Positions 25,839-34,785 of a DNA stretch of 64,000 nucleotides are shown here, in pieces. The position numbers and the translations under genes are program-made. Numbering within the stretch: position 1 is the stretch's first letter; the number at the start of each line of letters is the position of its first letter. Origin of the DNA: Agromyces sp. CF514 (GTDB lineage: Bacteria > Actinomycetota > Actinomycetes > Actinomycetales > Microbacteriaceae); assembly GCF_900113185.1 (NCBI RefSeq), contig NZ_FOZD01000001.1, positions 868,001-932,000 on the forward strand. The letters run 5' to 3'. The notes under the pieces were generated by a model. The model was given only the letters and a program-made list of their open reading frames with translations. It had not been told where the DNA came from and did not search any database.

Positions 25839-27251
25839 TCAGGCGACGTACGAGTCCGCCACCGTGAGGGCCTCGTCGAGGATGTCGAGGCCGCGCACGA
25901 GCTCCTCCTCGGTGATCACGAGCGGCGGCGCCACGTGCAGGCGGTTGAAGTGCACGAACGGCCAGAGGCCGGCCTGCTTGCAGGCCGCGGCGACGGCGCC
26001 CATGGGCGCTGCGTCGGCCCCGCCGGCGTTGAAGGGCACGAGGGGCTCGCGCGTCTCGGGGTCCTTCACGAGCTCGATCGCCCAGAACAGGCCGAGTCCG
26101 CGCACCTCGCCGACCGACGGGTGCTTCGCCGCGATCTCGCGGAGGCGGGGTCCGACGACGCGCTCCCCGAGGTCGCGGACGCGCTCGAGGATGCCGTCGC
26201 GCTCGAACACCTCGAACGTGGCGACGCCGGGCGCGCAGGCCAGCGGGTGGCCCGAGTAGGTCAGGCCGCCGGCGAACGCGACCGTGTCGAAGTGCGAGGC
26301 GATCTTCTGCGAGATCACGACGCCGCCGAGGGGTGCGTAGCCCGAGTTGACGCCCTTCGCGAAGGTGATGAGGTCGGGCACGACGCCGAAGTGGTTCACC
26401 GCGAACCACTCGCCGACGCGGCCGAAGCCGACCATGACCTCGTCGGCGATGTAGACGATGCCGTACTTGTCGGCCAGTGCGCGCACGCCCTCGAGGTAGC
26501 CGGGCGGCGGCACGAGCACGCCGTTCGTGCCGACGATCGTCTCGAGGATGACCGCCGCGATCGTGTTCGGGCCCTCGAGCGCGATGACCTGCTCGAGGTG
26601 TGCGAGCGCACGCTCAGCCTCCTGCTCGGGGCTGTCGGCGTGGAACGACGAGCGGTATGCGTAGGGGCCCATGAAGTGGGCGACGCTGCCGTCGCTCGGC
26701 TCGTTCGCCCAGCGGCGCGGGTCGCCCGTGAGCGAGATCGCCGTGGCGGTGCCGCCGTGGTAGCTGCGGTACATCGACAGCACCTTGCGGCGCCCGGTCA
26801 CGGCGCGGGCCATGCGCACCGCGTACTCGTTGGCGTCGGCGCCGCCGTTCGTGAAGAACACCTTGTCGAGGTCGCCGGGGGCGACCTCGGCGATGCGGCG
26901 CGCCAGCTCGCCGCGCACGTCGTTCGCCATCGACGGCTGGATCGTCGCGAGACGGCCGGCCTGCTGTTGGATCGCCGCGACGAGGTCGGGGTGCTGGTGG
27001 CCCAGGTTCAGGTTCACGAGCTGCGAGCTGAAGTCGAGGTACGCATTGCCCTGGTAGTCCCAGAACGTCGAGCCCTCGCCCGCCGCGATGGGCAGCGGGT
27101 CGATGAGGGCCTGCGCGCTCCACGAGTGGAACACGTGGCCGCGGTCGTCGGCGCGCACCTGCGCCTCGGCCGCGGGGGCCGGAAGTGCGTGCACCGCGCC
27201 GTGGCGGTCGGTGAACACCGCGGTGGTCTCGGGGGAGAGGGTGTCGGTCAT
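25839..27251 (-). CDS. class III aminotransferase (omega-amino acid or beta-alanine:pyruvate type)
   Basis: The 470-residue product has the class III layout: WDYQGNAYLDFSSQLVNLNLGH near residue 65, FFTNGGADANEYAVRMAR and YRSYHGGT for phosphate and ring binding, and VYIADEVMVGFGRVG before the Schiff-base lysine in TFAKGVNSGYAPLG (near residue 290). This branch acts on omega-amino acids, taurine, beta-alanine or polyamines with pyruvate or 2-oxoglutarate. With MmsA next to it, beta-alanine to malonate semialdehyde to acetyl-CoA is the simplest pathway. AAAGGA precedes ATG 27251. Two palindromic sites lie just upstream. Confidence 0.87.
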   Translation of the reverse strand: MTDTLSPETTAVFTDRHGAVHALPAPAAEAQVRADDRGHVFHSWSAQALIDPLPIAAGEGSTFWDYQGNAYLDFSSQLVNLNLGHQHPDLVAAIQQQAGRLATIQPSMANDVRGELARRIAEVAPGDLDKVFFTNGGADANEYAVRMARAVTGRRKVLSMYRSYHGGTATAISLTGDPRRWANEPSDGSVAHFMGPYAYRSSFHADSPEQEAERALAHLEQVIALEGPNTIAAVILETIVGTNGVLVPPPGYLEGVRALADKYGIVYIADEVMVGFGRVGEWFAVNHFGVVPDLITFAKGVNSGYAPLGGVVISQKIASHFDTVAFAGGLTYSGHPLACAPGVATFEVFERDGILERVRDLGERVVGPRLREIAAKHPSVGEVRGLGLFWAIELVKDPETREPLVPFNAGGADAAPMGAVAAACKQAGLWPFVHFNRLHVAPPLVITEEELVRGLDILDEALTVADSYVA

Positions 27252-27291
27252 GGGGAAGTCCTTTCTTGGTGGTCCGCCGCCTCGCCCTGCT

Positions 27292-27306
27292 ACATTCGGT
27301 GAATGT
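27292..27306. promoter_or_regulatory. palindromic operator ACATTC-GGT-GAATGT
   Basis: Perfect 6-bp arms with a 3-bp spacer lie 41 bp upstream of the aminotransferase ATG. The same arms recur at 27371-27385. The nearby PucR regulator is the likely binder; this is inference. Confidence 0.6.
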
Positions 27307-27368
27307 CGGAGGTGCGGGGCGGCGCGCCGTACCCAGCCGCCCGGCTCCGGCGTGTCGGCAGCCGTGCC

Positions 27369-27387
27369 CGACATTCGCCGAATGTCG
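27369..27387. promoter_or_regulatory. palindromic operator CGACATTCG-C-CGAATGTCG
   Basis: Perfect 9-bp arms around one base; it contains the same ACATTC-N3-GAATGT core as 27292-27306. The two core centres are 79 bp apart, about 7.5 helical turns. It sits between the mmsA stop and the aminotransferase start. Confidence 0.6.
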
Positions 27388-27412
27388 AGAGGGTGGGACG
27401 GTGGGGTGGGCG

Positions 27413-28993
27413 TCAGTGGTTCTGGGGGAAGCCCAGGTTGATGCCGGTGTTGGCGGAGTCGCCGCGCGTGGCGGGGTCGAGCCAGCGGCTCGTGATGGCC
27501 TTCTCGCGGGTGAAGAAGTCGAAGCCGTGCACGCCGTACGCCTTGCTGTCGCCGAAGAGCGACTGCTTCCAACCGCCGAACGAGTGGTAGGCGACGGGCA
27601 CGGGGATCGGCACGTTGATGCCGATCATGCCGACCTGCACCTCGTTCTGGAAGCGCCGGGCCGCGCCGCCGTCGTTCGTGAAGATCGCGGTGCCGTTGCC
27701 GAACTGGCCGGAGTTGATGAGGTCGAGGCCCTCGTCGTAGCTCTCGACGCGCACGACCGAGAGCACCGGGCCGAAGATCTCCTCGGTGTAGGCGCGGCTC
27801 GTGGTCGGCACGTGGTCGAGCAGGGTCGGGCCGAAGAAGAAGCCGTCCTCGTGGCCGTCGACCGTGAGGCCGCGACCGTCGATGACGACGGTCGCGCCGT
27901 CGGCCTCGGCGATGTCGACGTAGGAGGAGACCTTGTCGCGGTGCACGTCGGTGATCAGGGGGCCCATGTCGGGCTCGACGCGCGCGCCGTCGGGGGTGGC
28001 GATGCCCGCGCCGTTGCCGATCCTGAGCCTCGCAATGCGCTCGGTGATCTTGGCGATGAGCTCGTCAGCCACGGGCTCGACGGCCAGCACGACCGAGATC
28101 GCCATGCAGCGTTCGCCCGCCGCGCCGTAGCCGGCGTTCACGGCCTGGTCGGCGACGAGGTCGAGGTCGGCGTCGGGCAGCACCAGCATGTGGTTCTTCG
28201 CGCCGCCGAGTGCCTGCACGCGCTTGCCGTGCTTCGAGGCGGTCTCGTAGATGTACTGGGCGATGGGGGTCGAGCCGACGAACGAGATCGACTGCACGAT
28301 CGGGCTCGTGAGCAGGCCGTCGACTGCGAGCTTGTCGCCCTGCAGCACGGTGAAGACGCCGTCGGGCAGGCCGGCCTCCTTCCAGAGCTCGGCGAGCCAG
28401 ATCGCCGCAGAGGGGTCCTTCTCGGACGGCTTCAGCACGACCGCGTTGCCCGCCGCGATCGCGATCGGGAAGAACCACATCGGCACCATGGCCGGGAAGT
28501 TGAACGGGCTGATGACGCCGACGACGCCGAGCGGCTGCTTGATCGAGTAGACGTCGATGCCCGACGAGGCGTTCTCGGAGAATGCGCCCTTGATGAGGTG
28601 CGGGAATCCGGTCGCGAGCTCGACGACCTCCTGGCCGCGCAGGATCTCGCCCATGGCGTCGGAGACGACCTTGCCGTGCTCGCGCGTGATGATCGCGGCG
28701 AGCTCGCCCTTGCGGGAGTTCAGCAGCTCGCGGAACGCGAACATCACCGTCTGGCGCTTCGCGATCGAGTATCCGCTCCACTCGACGAACCCGGCCTGCG
28801 CCGACGCGAGCGCCGCATCGATCTCGGCCTGGTCGGCCAGCGCGACCACGGCCTGCACGGCACCGGTCGCGGGGTTGTAGACGGGGGCGGTGCGGCCCGA
28901 GTTCGAGGCGCGCAGCGCGCCGTCGATCCAGTGCCCGATGGCGGGCACGTCGGAGGTCGCGGCGGGCGACGAGGCGGTCTCGGTGAGGCTCAT
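27413..28993 (-). CDS. mmsA: CoA-acylating methylmalonate-semialdehyde dehydrogenase
   Basis: The 526-residue product matches MmsA/IolA. SPFNFPAMVPMWFFPIAIA carries the asparagine of the oxyanion hole, and QALGGAKNHMLVLPDAD has the Asn that replaces the usual general-base Glu in this subgroup. The catalytic cysteine is in AAGERCMAISV. It converts methylmalonate or malonate semialdehyde to propionyl- or acetyl-CoA with NAD and CoA. The last 30 residues (LDPATRGDSANTGINLGFPQ) are the normal family tail. It is divergent from the PucR regulator and upstream of the aminotransferase. Confidence 0.93.
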   Translation of the reverse strand: MSLTETASSPAATSDVPAIGHWIDGALRASNSGRTAPVYNPATGAVQAVVALADQAEIDAALASAQAGFVEWSGYSIAKRQTVMFAFRELLNSRKGELAAIITREHGKVVSDAMGEILRGQEVVELATGFPHLIKGAFSENASSGIDVYSIKQPLGVVGVISPFNFPAMVPMWFFPIAIAAGNAVVLKPSEKDPSAAIWLAELWKEAGLPDGVFTVLQGDKLAVDGLLTSPIVQSISFVGSTPIAQYIYETASKHGKRVQALGGAKNHMLVLPDADLDLVADQAVNAGYGAAGERCMAISVVLAVEPVADELIAKITERIARLRIGNGAGIATPDGARVEPDMGPLITDVHRDKVSSYVDIAEADGATVVIDGRGLTVDGHEDGFFFGPTLLDHVPTTSRAYTEEIFGPVLSVVRVESYDEGLDLINSGQFGNGTAIFTNDGGAARRFQNEVQVGMIGINVPIPVPVAYHSFGGWKQSLFGDSKAYGVHGFDFFTREKAITSRWLDPATRGDSANTGINLGFPQNH

Positions 28994-29119
28994 GAGCAGT
29001 TCCTTCGTGGTGGAGCGACGGATGCCGCGGCCGCACGGGTGCGGCCGGCCCGGACATTCCGCCCGGTCGTCGGTTAGGCTGGCACCTCCAAGCTTTTCAG
29101 AGGGTGTGAGGGTGCGCCG

Positions 29120-30760
29120 ATGTCAGACCGTCGCGAAGACCGAGTGATCCAGACGGATCGTCCGGCTGTGTTGCAGCTCGGTGACGGCCTGCCGACCGTG
29201 CGCGAGATCCTCGCGCTCGACGCCGTGGCGAACGGCCTGCCCGAGGTGCTCGCGGCCGACGAGCTGCTCGACGCGCGCGTTCGCTGGGTGCACGTGTCCG
29301 ACAGCGGCGGGGTCGCCCGCCTGCTCGACGGCGGCGAGCTGCTGCTGTCGACCGGCTCCGGCTGGCCGACCGAGCCGGCCGACCTCGACGCGTTCATCGC
29401 GGGCCTCGTCGCGGCGGGGCTCTCGGGCCTCGTGCTCGAGCTCGGCGTGCACTACCGCTACGTGCCCGCCGTGGTCGAGCAGTCGGCCCGCGACCACGGT
29501 CTCGCGCTCGTCGTGCTGCACCGCGAGGTGAAGTTCGTGGCGCTCACCGAGGCGGTGCACAACCGCATCATCTCGGAGCAGACGGCCGCCCTCAGGGCAC
29601 GCGACGAGGTGCGCGAGCGGTTCACCGCGCTGAGCCTGCGCGGCTCGCCAGCCGACTTCATCGTGCACCAGCTCGCCCAGACGCTCGGCTCGGCGGTCGT
29701 GCTCGAGAACCTCGCCCACGAGGTCGTCGCCGCCGAGGTTCCGCCGTCGGCGGAAGAGGCGCTCTTCACCAACTGGGAGGCGCGTTCGCGGCGCGAACAC
29801 CGCGGTTCGGCCTCGGGCTCGGGCGACTGGCTCATCGTGCCCGTCGAGGCGCGCGGCACGCGATGGGGGCACCTGGTCGCGCTGCCGGGGCCGGCGCATC
29901 CCGCTGGGCGCACGAGCGTGCTCGAGCAGGGCGCCATCGCGCTCGCGCTCGGGCGTCTCGCCGACGGCGCGGCCGACGAGTGGACCCGCATCGGGCGGCA
30001 GCGCCTCGTCGACGGCCTGCTCGCCGGGCGCTTCGCGGGTGTCGCCGGCGCGGCGGCGCGGGTCGAGGCCGCGGGCCTGCCGGTCGAGGGGGCGGTGCTC
30101 TACGGCCTCGTCGCGTCGGGCGCGACGATCGCTCCGGGGGTGGCGGATGCCGCGGCGCGGGCGCTCGCGGGTCGGGCGATCGACGGTGCCGCGAACGCCG
30201 CCGGTGCGCCCACCGGCGCCAGAATCGTGCTGCTGTCGCTGCCGAAGCCGATGACGGATGCCCAGACGCAGGCCCTCGGGCTGGCGCTCGTGGGCGGCGA
30301 CTCGGCTGCCGCCGAGCGGCTCGTGCTCTCGGTCGGCTCGCCGGCCTCGGGGCTCGAGGGTGCGCTCGGCTCGGTGCAGGAGGCGACCGACCTCGCTCGC
30401 GGCGCTCGCCCTCGCGGGGCTCGCGGGCTCATCGTCCGCCGCGCCGACGATCGACCGCTCATCAGGCTCGTGACCTCGCTCCGCGACGATCCCCGGTTGC
30501 TGCAGCACAGCGAGCGCATGCTCGCCCCGCTCATCGAGTACGACCTCGCGCGCGACGGCGACCTGTTGAGCGTGCTCGGGGCGATGCTCGCGCACCCGGG
30601 CAACCGCACGGCGGCGGCCGGGGCGTCCCACCTGTCGCGGTCGGTGTTCTACCAGCGGCTCTCGCTCATCGGCGACCTGCTCGACCTCGACCTCGACGAC
30701 GGCGAGGCCCAGACGGCCCTGCACCTGGCCCTGCTCGTGCGTCGCGGCGCCGCGCGCTGA
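29120..30760 (+). CDS. PucR-family transcriptional regulator
   Basis: The 546-residue product has the N-terminal PucR sensory domain (about residues 22-150, LPTVREILALDAVANGLPEV), a central GGDEF-like/CdaR region, and a C-terminal helix-turn-helix (about 490-546, GNRTAAAGASHLSRSVFYQRLSLI). PucR-type activators such as GabR of Corynebacterium glutamicum control GABA use; purine and proline catabolism are other known targets. It is transcribed away from mmsA with a 126-bp shared promoter. Effector is unknown; an amine, semialdehyde or beta-amino acid is likely. Confidence 0.9.
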   Translation: MSDRREDRVIQTDRPAVLQLGDGLPTVREILALDAVANGLPEVLAADELLDARVRWVHVSDSGGVARLLDGGELLLSTGSGWPTEPADLDAFIAGLVAAGLSGLVLELGVHYRYVPAVVEQSARDHGLALVVLHREVKFVALTEAVHNRIISEQTAALRARDEVRERFTALSLRGSPADFIVHQLAQTLGSAVVLENLAHEVVAAEVPPSAEEALFTNWEARSRREHRGSASGSGDWLIVPVEARGTRWGHLVALPGPAHPAGRTSVLEQGAIALALGRLADGAADEWTRIGRQRLVDGLLAGRFAGVAGAAARVEAAGLPVEGAVLYGLVASGATIAPGVADAAARALAGRAIDGAANAAGAPTGARIVLLSLPKPMTDAQTQALGLALVGGDSAAAERLVLSVGSPASGLEGALGSVQEATDLARGARPRGARGLIVRRADDRPLIRLVTSLRDDPRLLQHSERMLAPLIEYDLARDGDLLSVLGAMLAHPGNRTAAAGASHLSRSVFYQRLSLIGDLLDLDLDDGEAQTALHLALLVRRGAAR

Positions 30761-30802
30761 GTCGGCGTCGGAGCGCCCGCCGGCGGCATCCGATCGTCTA
30801 AT

Positions 30803-30838
30803 CACTTGCTATTGACAAGTGCACTTGCAAAGAGCAAG
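30803..30838. promoter_or_regulatory. overlapping palindromes in the VOC/HxlR promoter
   Basis: CAAGTGCACTTG (30816-30827) is a perfect 12-bp palindrome. CTTGC-AAAGA-GCAAG (30824-30838) is another. CACTTGC is repeated directly at 30803 and 30822. A TTGACA -35-like hexamer lies within (30812-30817). This looks like a repressor site over a promoter. Confidence 0.55.
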
Positions 30839-30886
30839 CTAGGCTCTGTCAACACGACCTGAATCGACGATCTCCCGGAGGCGATC

Positions 30887-31348
30887 ATGACCGCGACCAG
30901 CATCTTCGTGAACTTTCCCACCACCGACCTCGACCGAGCGAAGGCGTTCTACGAGGCGCTCGGGTTCAGCATCAACCCGGCCTTCACCGACGACAACGCC
31001 GCGTGCGTCGTGCTCAGCGACACCATCTACTTCATGGTGCTGAAGCGCGAGTACCTCGCCACCTTCACCGACAAGCAGATCATCGACCCCAAGACGCACG
31101 CGCAGATGTCGATCGCGCTCAGCCGCGACTCGCGCGATGAGGTCGACGAGGTGCTCGCCAAGGGGCTGGCGGCCGGCGGCAGCGAGCCGCGCGAGGCGCA
31201 GGACTACGGCTTCATGTACTCGCGCGACCTCGACGACCCCGACGGCAACAACCTCTCGTTCCTCTACATGGACCCGGTGGCTGCCGAGCAGGGTCCCGAG
31301 GTCTACCTGGCCGAGCAGGGCGCAGCGCCGTCGGCTGCGACCGCCTAG
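30887..31348 (+). CDS. VOC (glyoxalase/bleomycin resistance fold) family protein
   Basis: The 153-residue product is a single VOC module pair: IFVNFPTTDLDRAKAFYEALGF at the start and DYGFMYSRDLDDPDGNNLSFLYMDP near the end. Members bind a divalent metal and act as glyoxalases, extradiol dioxygenases or drug-binding proteins. Metal ligands are not complete enough here to predict a reaction. GGAGGC lies 6 nt before the ATG. The HxlR gene follows after 10 bp, so the pair is probably one transcript. Confidence 0.85.
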   Translation: MTATSIFVNFPTTDLDRAKAFYEALGFSINPAFTDDNAACVVLSDTIYFMVLKREYLATFTDKQIIDPKTHAQMSIALSRDSRDEVDEVLAKGLAAGGSEPREAQDYGFMYSRDLDDPDGNNLSFLYMDPVAAEQGPEVYLAEQGAAPSAATA

Positions 31349-31358
31349 TCTCGACCGC

Positions 31359-32081
31359 ATGGCGACACGAGGCGCGCGCGGCTACGGCCAGTACGGCGGA
31401 GCCGCGCGCGCGCTCGAACAGGTCGGCGACCGATGGGCCCTGCTCATCGTGCGCGACCTGCTCGTCGGCGCCCGCAGGTACGGCGACCTCAAGGCCGGCC
31501 TGCCGCGCATCCCGACGAACATCCTCAGCGACCGGCTCCGCGAGCTCCAGGAGGCGGGCATCGTGCGACGGGTGCCGACCGTGCGCGGCGGCTACGAGCT
31601 GACCGCGCTCGGCCGCGGGCTCGAACCCGTCGTCGTGGCGCTCGAACGCTGGGGTTGGGCCGTGCTCGGCACCCCCGCCGAGGGCGAGAGCGTCAGCGCC
31701 GACTCGCTGATCATGGCGCTTCGCGCCGCATTCCGAGCGGATGCCGCAGCCGGACTCCCGCCGACCGAGTACGTGCTGCACGTCGCCGAGGTCTCGGTCT
31801 CGGCGATCGTGGTCGGGCGCACGCTCGACGTCGTCCCGGTCGGGGCCGGAGCGCTGCAGCAGCCGCGCCGCCGCTCGGCGCTCGAACCCGTGCCGTCCGG
31901 CGTGCTCGAACTCGAGGTCGAACCGGCCGCGCTTCCCGGGCTCCTCTCGGGTGCGCCGGCCGGCGTGCACGGGCTCGAGGTCGTCTCGGGGGCCGCAGCC
32001 CTGCTCGAGCGCTTCGGCGCCACGTTCCGCATCGAGCCGGTGACGCCGACGACCGATGCCCGGGCGGCGGCGGCCGCGTAG
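31359..32081 (+). CDS. HxlR-family transcriptional regulator with extended C-terminus
   Basis: The 240-residue product has an HxlR winged helix at residues about 10-100 (RALEQVGDRWALLIVRDLLVGARRYGDL and LSDRLRELQEAGIVRR). Typical HxlR proteins have 100-140 residues; here about 120 further residues (VLHVAEVSVSAIVVGRTLDVVPV onward) form an SCP2-like extension seen in some actinobacterial members. It probably represses the VOC-HxlR transcript through the palindromes upstream, in answer to an electrophile or lipid. Confidence 0.87.
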   Translation: MATRGARGYGQYGGAARALEQVGDRWALLIVRDLLVGARRYGDLKAGLPRIPTNILSDRLRELQEAGIVRRVPTVRGGYELTALGRGLEPVVVALERWGWAVLGTPAEGESVSADSLIMALRAAFRADAAAGLPPTEYVLHVAEVSVSAIVVGRTLDVVPVGAGALQQPRRRSALEPVPSGVLELEVEPAALPGLLSGAPAGVHGLEVVSGAAALLERFGATFRIEPVTPTTDARAAAAA

Positions 32082-32234
32082 ATCCTCCAGCCGGCGCCCG
32101 CGTCCGGCGGAGCGGCGCCAGGCCGCGGTCGCCGCGCGCGCTATCGAAGCGAGACCGGCGCCGACCGTACCGGTGCGAACTGACCTCTACGCTGGCAGAT
32201 GCGGTTTCCCCGCCCCGAAGTCGATGGAGCATCC

Positions 32235-32888
32235 ATGCCGCTGACCACCCCCTTCACCAAGATCGCCGCGCTCGGGTTCGCGGCGATCGTCGTCTTCGGC
32301 ATGGCGGGGTGCGCGCCCGGGGCCGTCGCCGACGAACCGACGGCTCCTGCGACCTCGTCCCCGCTCGAGGCGACGCCCACGCCCACGCCGACCCCGACTC
32401 CGACGGTGGTCGCGCTCGACCCGGCCGACGTCACGACGTGGGTCATCACTACCGAGGGCATGGGCCCGATCCAGCAGGGTGCGGCGTACCCTGAGGTCGT
32501 CGCGGGCCTGCCTGCGTTCGAGGCCGCCGAGGACTGGTGTCCTTGGGTCGTCGGCCTGAGCTCCGACGGCGTGGCGCCGATGCTCCTGACGCACCCCGAG
32601 GGCGCCGTGGAGATCACGTCGGTATGGGTGAATGGGCGCGTCGCCGACGGCGGCACGGCACCCGCATCACCGGCGACCGAGGCCGGCATCCGCCTCGGAT
32701 CGACGATGGACGAGCTCACCGCTGCGTATCCCGATCTCGAGGCCGTGAACCAGACCGGACCCGAGTCGTTCGGATACGCGGTCGGCGACGAGGCGTCGGG
32801 CTACCTCGACTTCCTGGTCGAGGACGACCAGGTCGTGCTCATCGGCGTACAGGGTGTCGCGGGCGTGCCCAAGGAGTTCTGCGGCTGA
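32235..32888 (+). CDS. hypothetical lipoprotein
   Basis: The 217-residue product has a lipoprotein signal peptide with lipobox MAGC (Cys about residue 26). A Pro/Thr repeat linker (about residues 34-57) and a domain of about 160 residues follow. That domain contains TEGMGPIQQGAAYPEVVAGL, and GIRLGSTMDELTAAYPDLE repeats the same idea, so it may be a duplicated small fold like those with the ...G-x-S/T-x-xE-L-xxxYP motif. There are two Cys in the domain (DWCPW and the final FCG) that may form a disulfide. GGAG lies 6 nt before ATG 32235. Confidence 0.75.
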   Translation: MPLTTPFTKIAALGFAAIVVFGMAGCAPGAVADEPTAPATSSPLEATPTPTPTPTPTVVALDPADVTTWVITTEGMGPIQQGAAYPEVVAGLPAFEAAEDWCPWVVGLSSDGVAPMLLTHPEGAVEITSVWVNGRVADGGTAPASPATEAGIRLGSTMDELTAAYPDLEAVNQTGPESFGYAVGDEASGYLDFLVEDDQVVLIGVQGVAGVPKEFCG

Positions 32889-32956
32889 GCTCACGGGTGA
32901 GTCCCGCGGCGACCCGCCCGGTCCGCCCCGGCGCAGCCCGCGCAGGGCGGAAAGCT

Positions 32957-32990
32957 GAACGGCCCGGTCACCAAGGTGACCGGGCCGTTC
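32957..32990. terminator. bidirectional hairpin terminator
   Basis: A perfect 16-bp stem (32957-32972 with 32975-32990, arm GAACGGCCCGGTCACC) lies between the convergent lipoprotein and aldehyde dehydrogenase genes. Confidence 0.88.
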
Positions 32991-33002
32991 GAACGTCGGC
33001 GA

Positions 33003-34379
33003 CTACTTCGCGACGAACGAGAGCCGGCGGTTGGCGAACTCGCCGATGCCGATCGGGCCCATCTCGCGCCCGAAGCCCGAGCGCTTGACGCCGCCGAACG
33101 GCAACTCGGCGGCTTCGGCCGCGATCGTGTTGACGTGCGTCATGCCGACCTCGAGCCGTGAGGCGAGGCGCGAGGCGCGTGCCTCGTCGGTCGAGAACAC
33201 CGAGCCGCCGAGCCCGAGGTCGCAGTCGTTCGCGAGCTCGAGCGCCTCCTCGTCGCTGTACACGCGGTAGACCGTGGCGACCGGGCCGAAGATCTCCTCG
33301 CGGTACGAGGCGGAATCGCGCGGCACGCCGGTCAGCACGGCGGGCGAGTAGTACGCGCCGGGGCCGTCCGAGAGCACGCCGCCGGCCTCGAGCGTCGCGC
33401 CCGCGGCGATCGCCTGCTGCACCTGTGCGTGCACCGTCTCGGCGGCGGCCCGGCTCGACATCGGCGCGAACTGCCCGTCGCCGAGGGCGAGCTGGTCGCC
33501 CGGCACGAGGCCGTCGGCGAGGCGACGCAGTTCGGCGACGAACTCGTCGTAGATCTCGTCCATGACGATGAGACGCTTGTTCGAGTTGCACACCTGGCCG
33601 ACGTTGTAGACGCGGAAGTCCCACGCCGCCTTCGCGACGGCCGCGACGTCGTCGGAGTCGAGCACGACCATCGGGTCGATGCCGCCGAGCTCGAGCACGG
33701 CCTTCTTGAGGTGACGGCCGGCCTGCTCGCCGATGATGGCGCCGGCCCGCTCGGACCCGGTGAGCGAGACGCCCTGCACACGGGGGTCGGCGATCATGTT
33801 CGCGATCTGGTCGTGCGAGGCGAACACGTTCTGGTAGCCGCCGATGGGCACGCCCGCCTCCTCCATGATCTCCTGGATCGTGAGGGCGGAACGGGCGCAG
33901 ATGTCGGCGTGCTTCAGGATGATCGTGTTGCCGAGCACGAGGTTCGGTGCCGCGAAGCGCGCCACCTGGTAGTACGGGAAGTTCCACGGCATCACGCCGA
34001 GCAGCGTGCCGACGGGCAGCTGCTCGATGATCGCCTTGCCCGGGATCGTCGACGGGATCTCGTGATCGGTGATCAGGCTCGGCCCGTGCACCGCGTAGTA
34101 CTCGATGATCGACCGGGCGAACTCGACCTCGTCGAGCGACTCGGCGATCGACTTGCCCATCTCGACCGCGATGAGCCTCGCCAGCTCGTCGCGGCGCTCG
34201 TCGAACAGCTCGGCCACCCGCTTGACGATCGCGGCGCGCTCCTGCACGCTGCGCTCGCGCCATTCGCGGTAGGCCGCGTCGGCCGCGGCGACCGTCTGCT
34301 CGATCTGCTCGTCGGTCGCGGCCTCGAACGTCTCGACGATCTCGCCGGTCGCCGGGTTCTGCACTCGATACTTCGCCAT
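33003..34379 (-). CDS. NAD(P)-dependent aldehyde dehydrogenase (succinate-semialdehyde/aminobutyraldehyde type)
   Basis: The 458-residue product has GVMPWNFPYYQVARF, the general base in AVLELGGIDPM, and catalytic Cys in YNVGQVCNSNKR. It is a close paralogue of the enzyme at 14257-15621. AGGAGG abuts the first of two ATG codons (34385) and lies 6 nt from the second (34379), which favours the second, MAKYRV, as the true start. With a PuuB-like oxidase upstream, the substrate may be gamma-glutamyl-aminobutyraldehyde or succinate semialdehyde. Confidence 0.88.
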   Translation of the reverse strand: MAKYRVQNPATGEIVETFEAATDEQIEQTVAAADAAYREWRERSVQERAAIVKRVAELFDERRDELARLIAVEMGKSIAESLDEVEFARSIIEYYAVHGPSLITDHEIPSTIPGKAIIEQLPVGTLLGVMPWNFPYYQVARFAAPNLVLGNTIILKHADICARSALTIQEIMEEAGVPIGGYQNVFASHDQIANMIADPRVQGVSLTGSERAGAIIGEQAGRHLKKAVLELGGIDPMVVLDSDDVAAVAKAAWDFRVYNVGQVCNSNKRLIVMDEIYDEFVAELRRLADGLVPGDQLALGDGQFAPMSSRAAAETVHAQVQQAIAAGATLEAGGVLSDGPGAYYSPAVLTGVPRDSASYREEIFGPVATVYRVYSDEEALELANDCDLGLGGSVFSTDEARASRLASRLEVGMTHVNTIAAEAAELPFGGVKRSGFGREMGPIGIGEFANRRLSFVAK

Positions 34380-34401
34380 CGTCATCCTCCTTCGTCGCGC
34401 C

Positions 34402-34785
34402 TCAGCGCGAGATGAACACCTTCCGGAGCGCCTCGCGCACCGTCCACACCGTCTGCATGCCGGCCTCGAGCCGCACGACCGAGCCCGGCCTGAGCTCGAT
34501 CGGGGCGAGCGCCGGGGACTCGAACTCCACGGTCGCGTCGCCCGCGAGCACGACGAACACCTCGTCGACCTCGACGTCGCGCATCGCGCCGACCGACATC
34601 TCCCAGACGCCGATCTCACCGGCATCCGACTCGTCGAGGGCGAGGTACCCCGTGGTCGGGGCGCCGGCGACGACCTGGTCGGCCGCGACCGGCTCGTGCT
34701 CGAGCGCGAGGCCCGGGGCATCGGTCAACGCTCCGGCGACGAGCCGCAGCGCGTCGGCCTGCCCGCCCGCCTGCTCGCCGCTCAC
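34402..34785 (-). CDS. cupin-domain protein
   Basis: The 127-residue product has a single cupin barrel: GVWEMSVGAMRDVEVDEVFVVLAGDATVEFE, then IELRPGSVVRLEAGMQTVWTVREALRKVFI. It belongs to the RmlC-like group with the EVFVVLAG strand and WTV ending (DUF861/EutQ-like) found next to oxidases of the PuuB/DadA kind. Only partial metal ligands are visible. It starts at GTG 34785, overlapping the oxidase stop as GTGA, so it is translationally coupled. Role is unknown, possibly a small-molecule-binding helper. Confidence 0.82.
   Translation of the reverse strand: MSGEQAGGQADALRLVAGALTDAPGLALEHEPVAADQVVAGAPTTGYLALDESDAGEIGVWEMSVGAMRDVEVDEVFVVLAGDATVEFESPALAPIELRPGSVVRLEAGMQTVWTVREALRKVFISR

Noticed and set aside
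27413-28993. Inactive aldehyde dehydrogenase because the general-base Glu is replaced
   Set aside because: Asn at that place is normal for CoA-acylating methylmalonate-semialdehyde dehydrogenases, and the catalytic Cys is present.
34379-34385. Upstream ATG 34385 as the aldehyde dehydrogenase start
   Set aside because: The AGGAGG site touches it directly, leaving no spacing, while ATG 34379 has the normal 6 nt.
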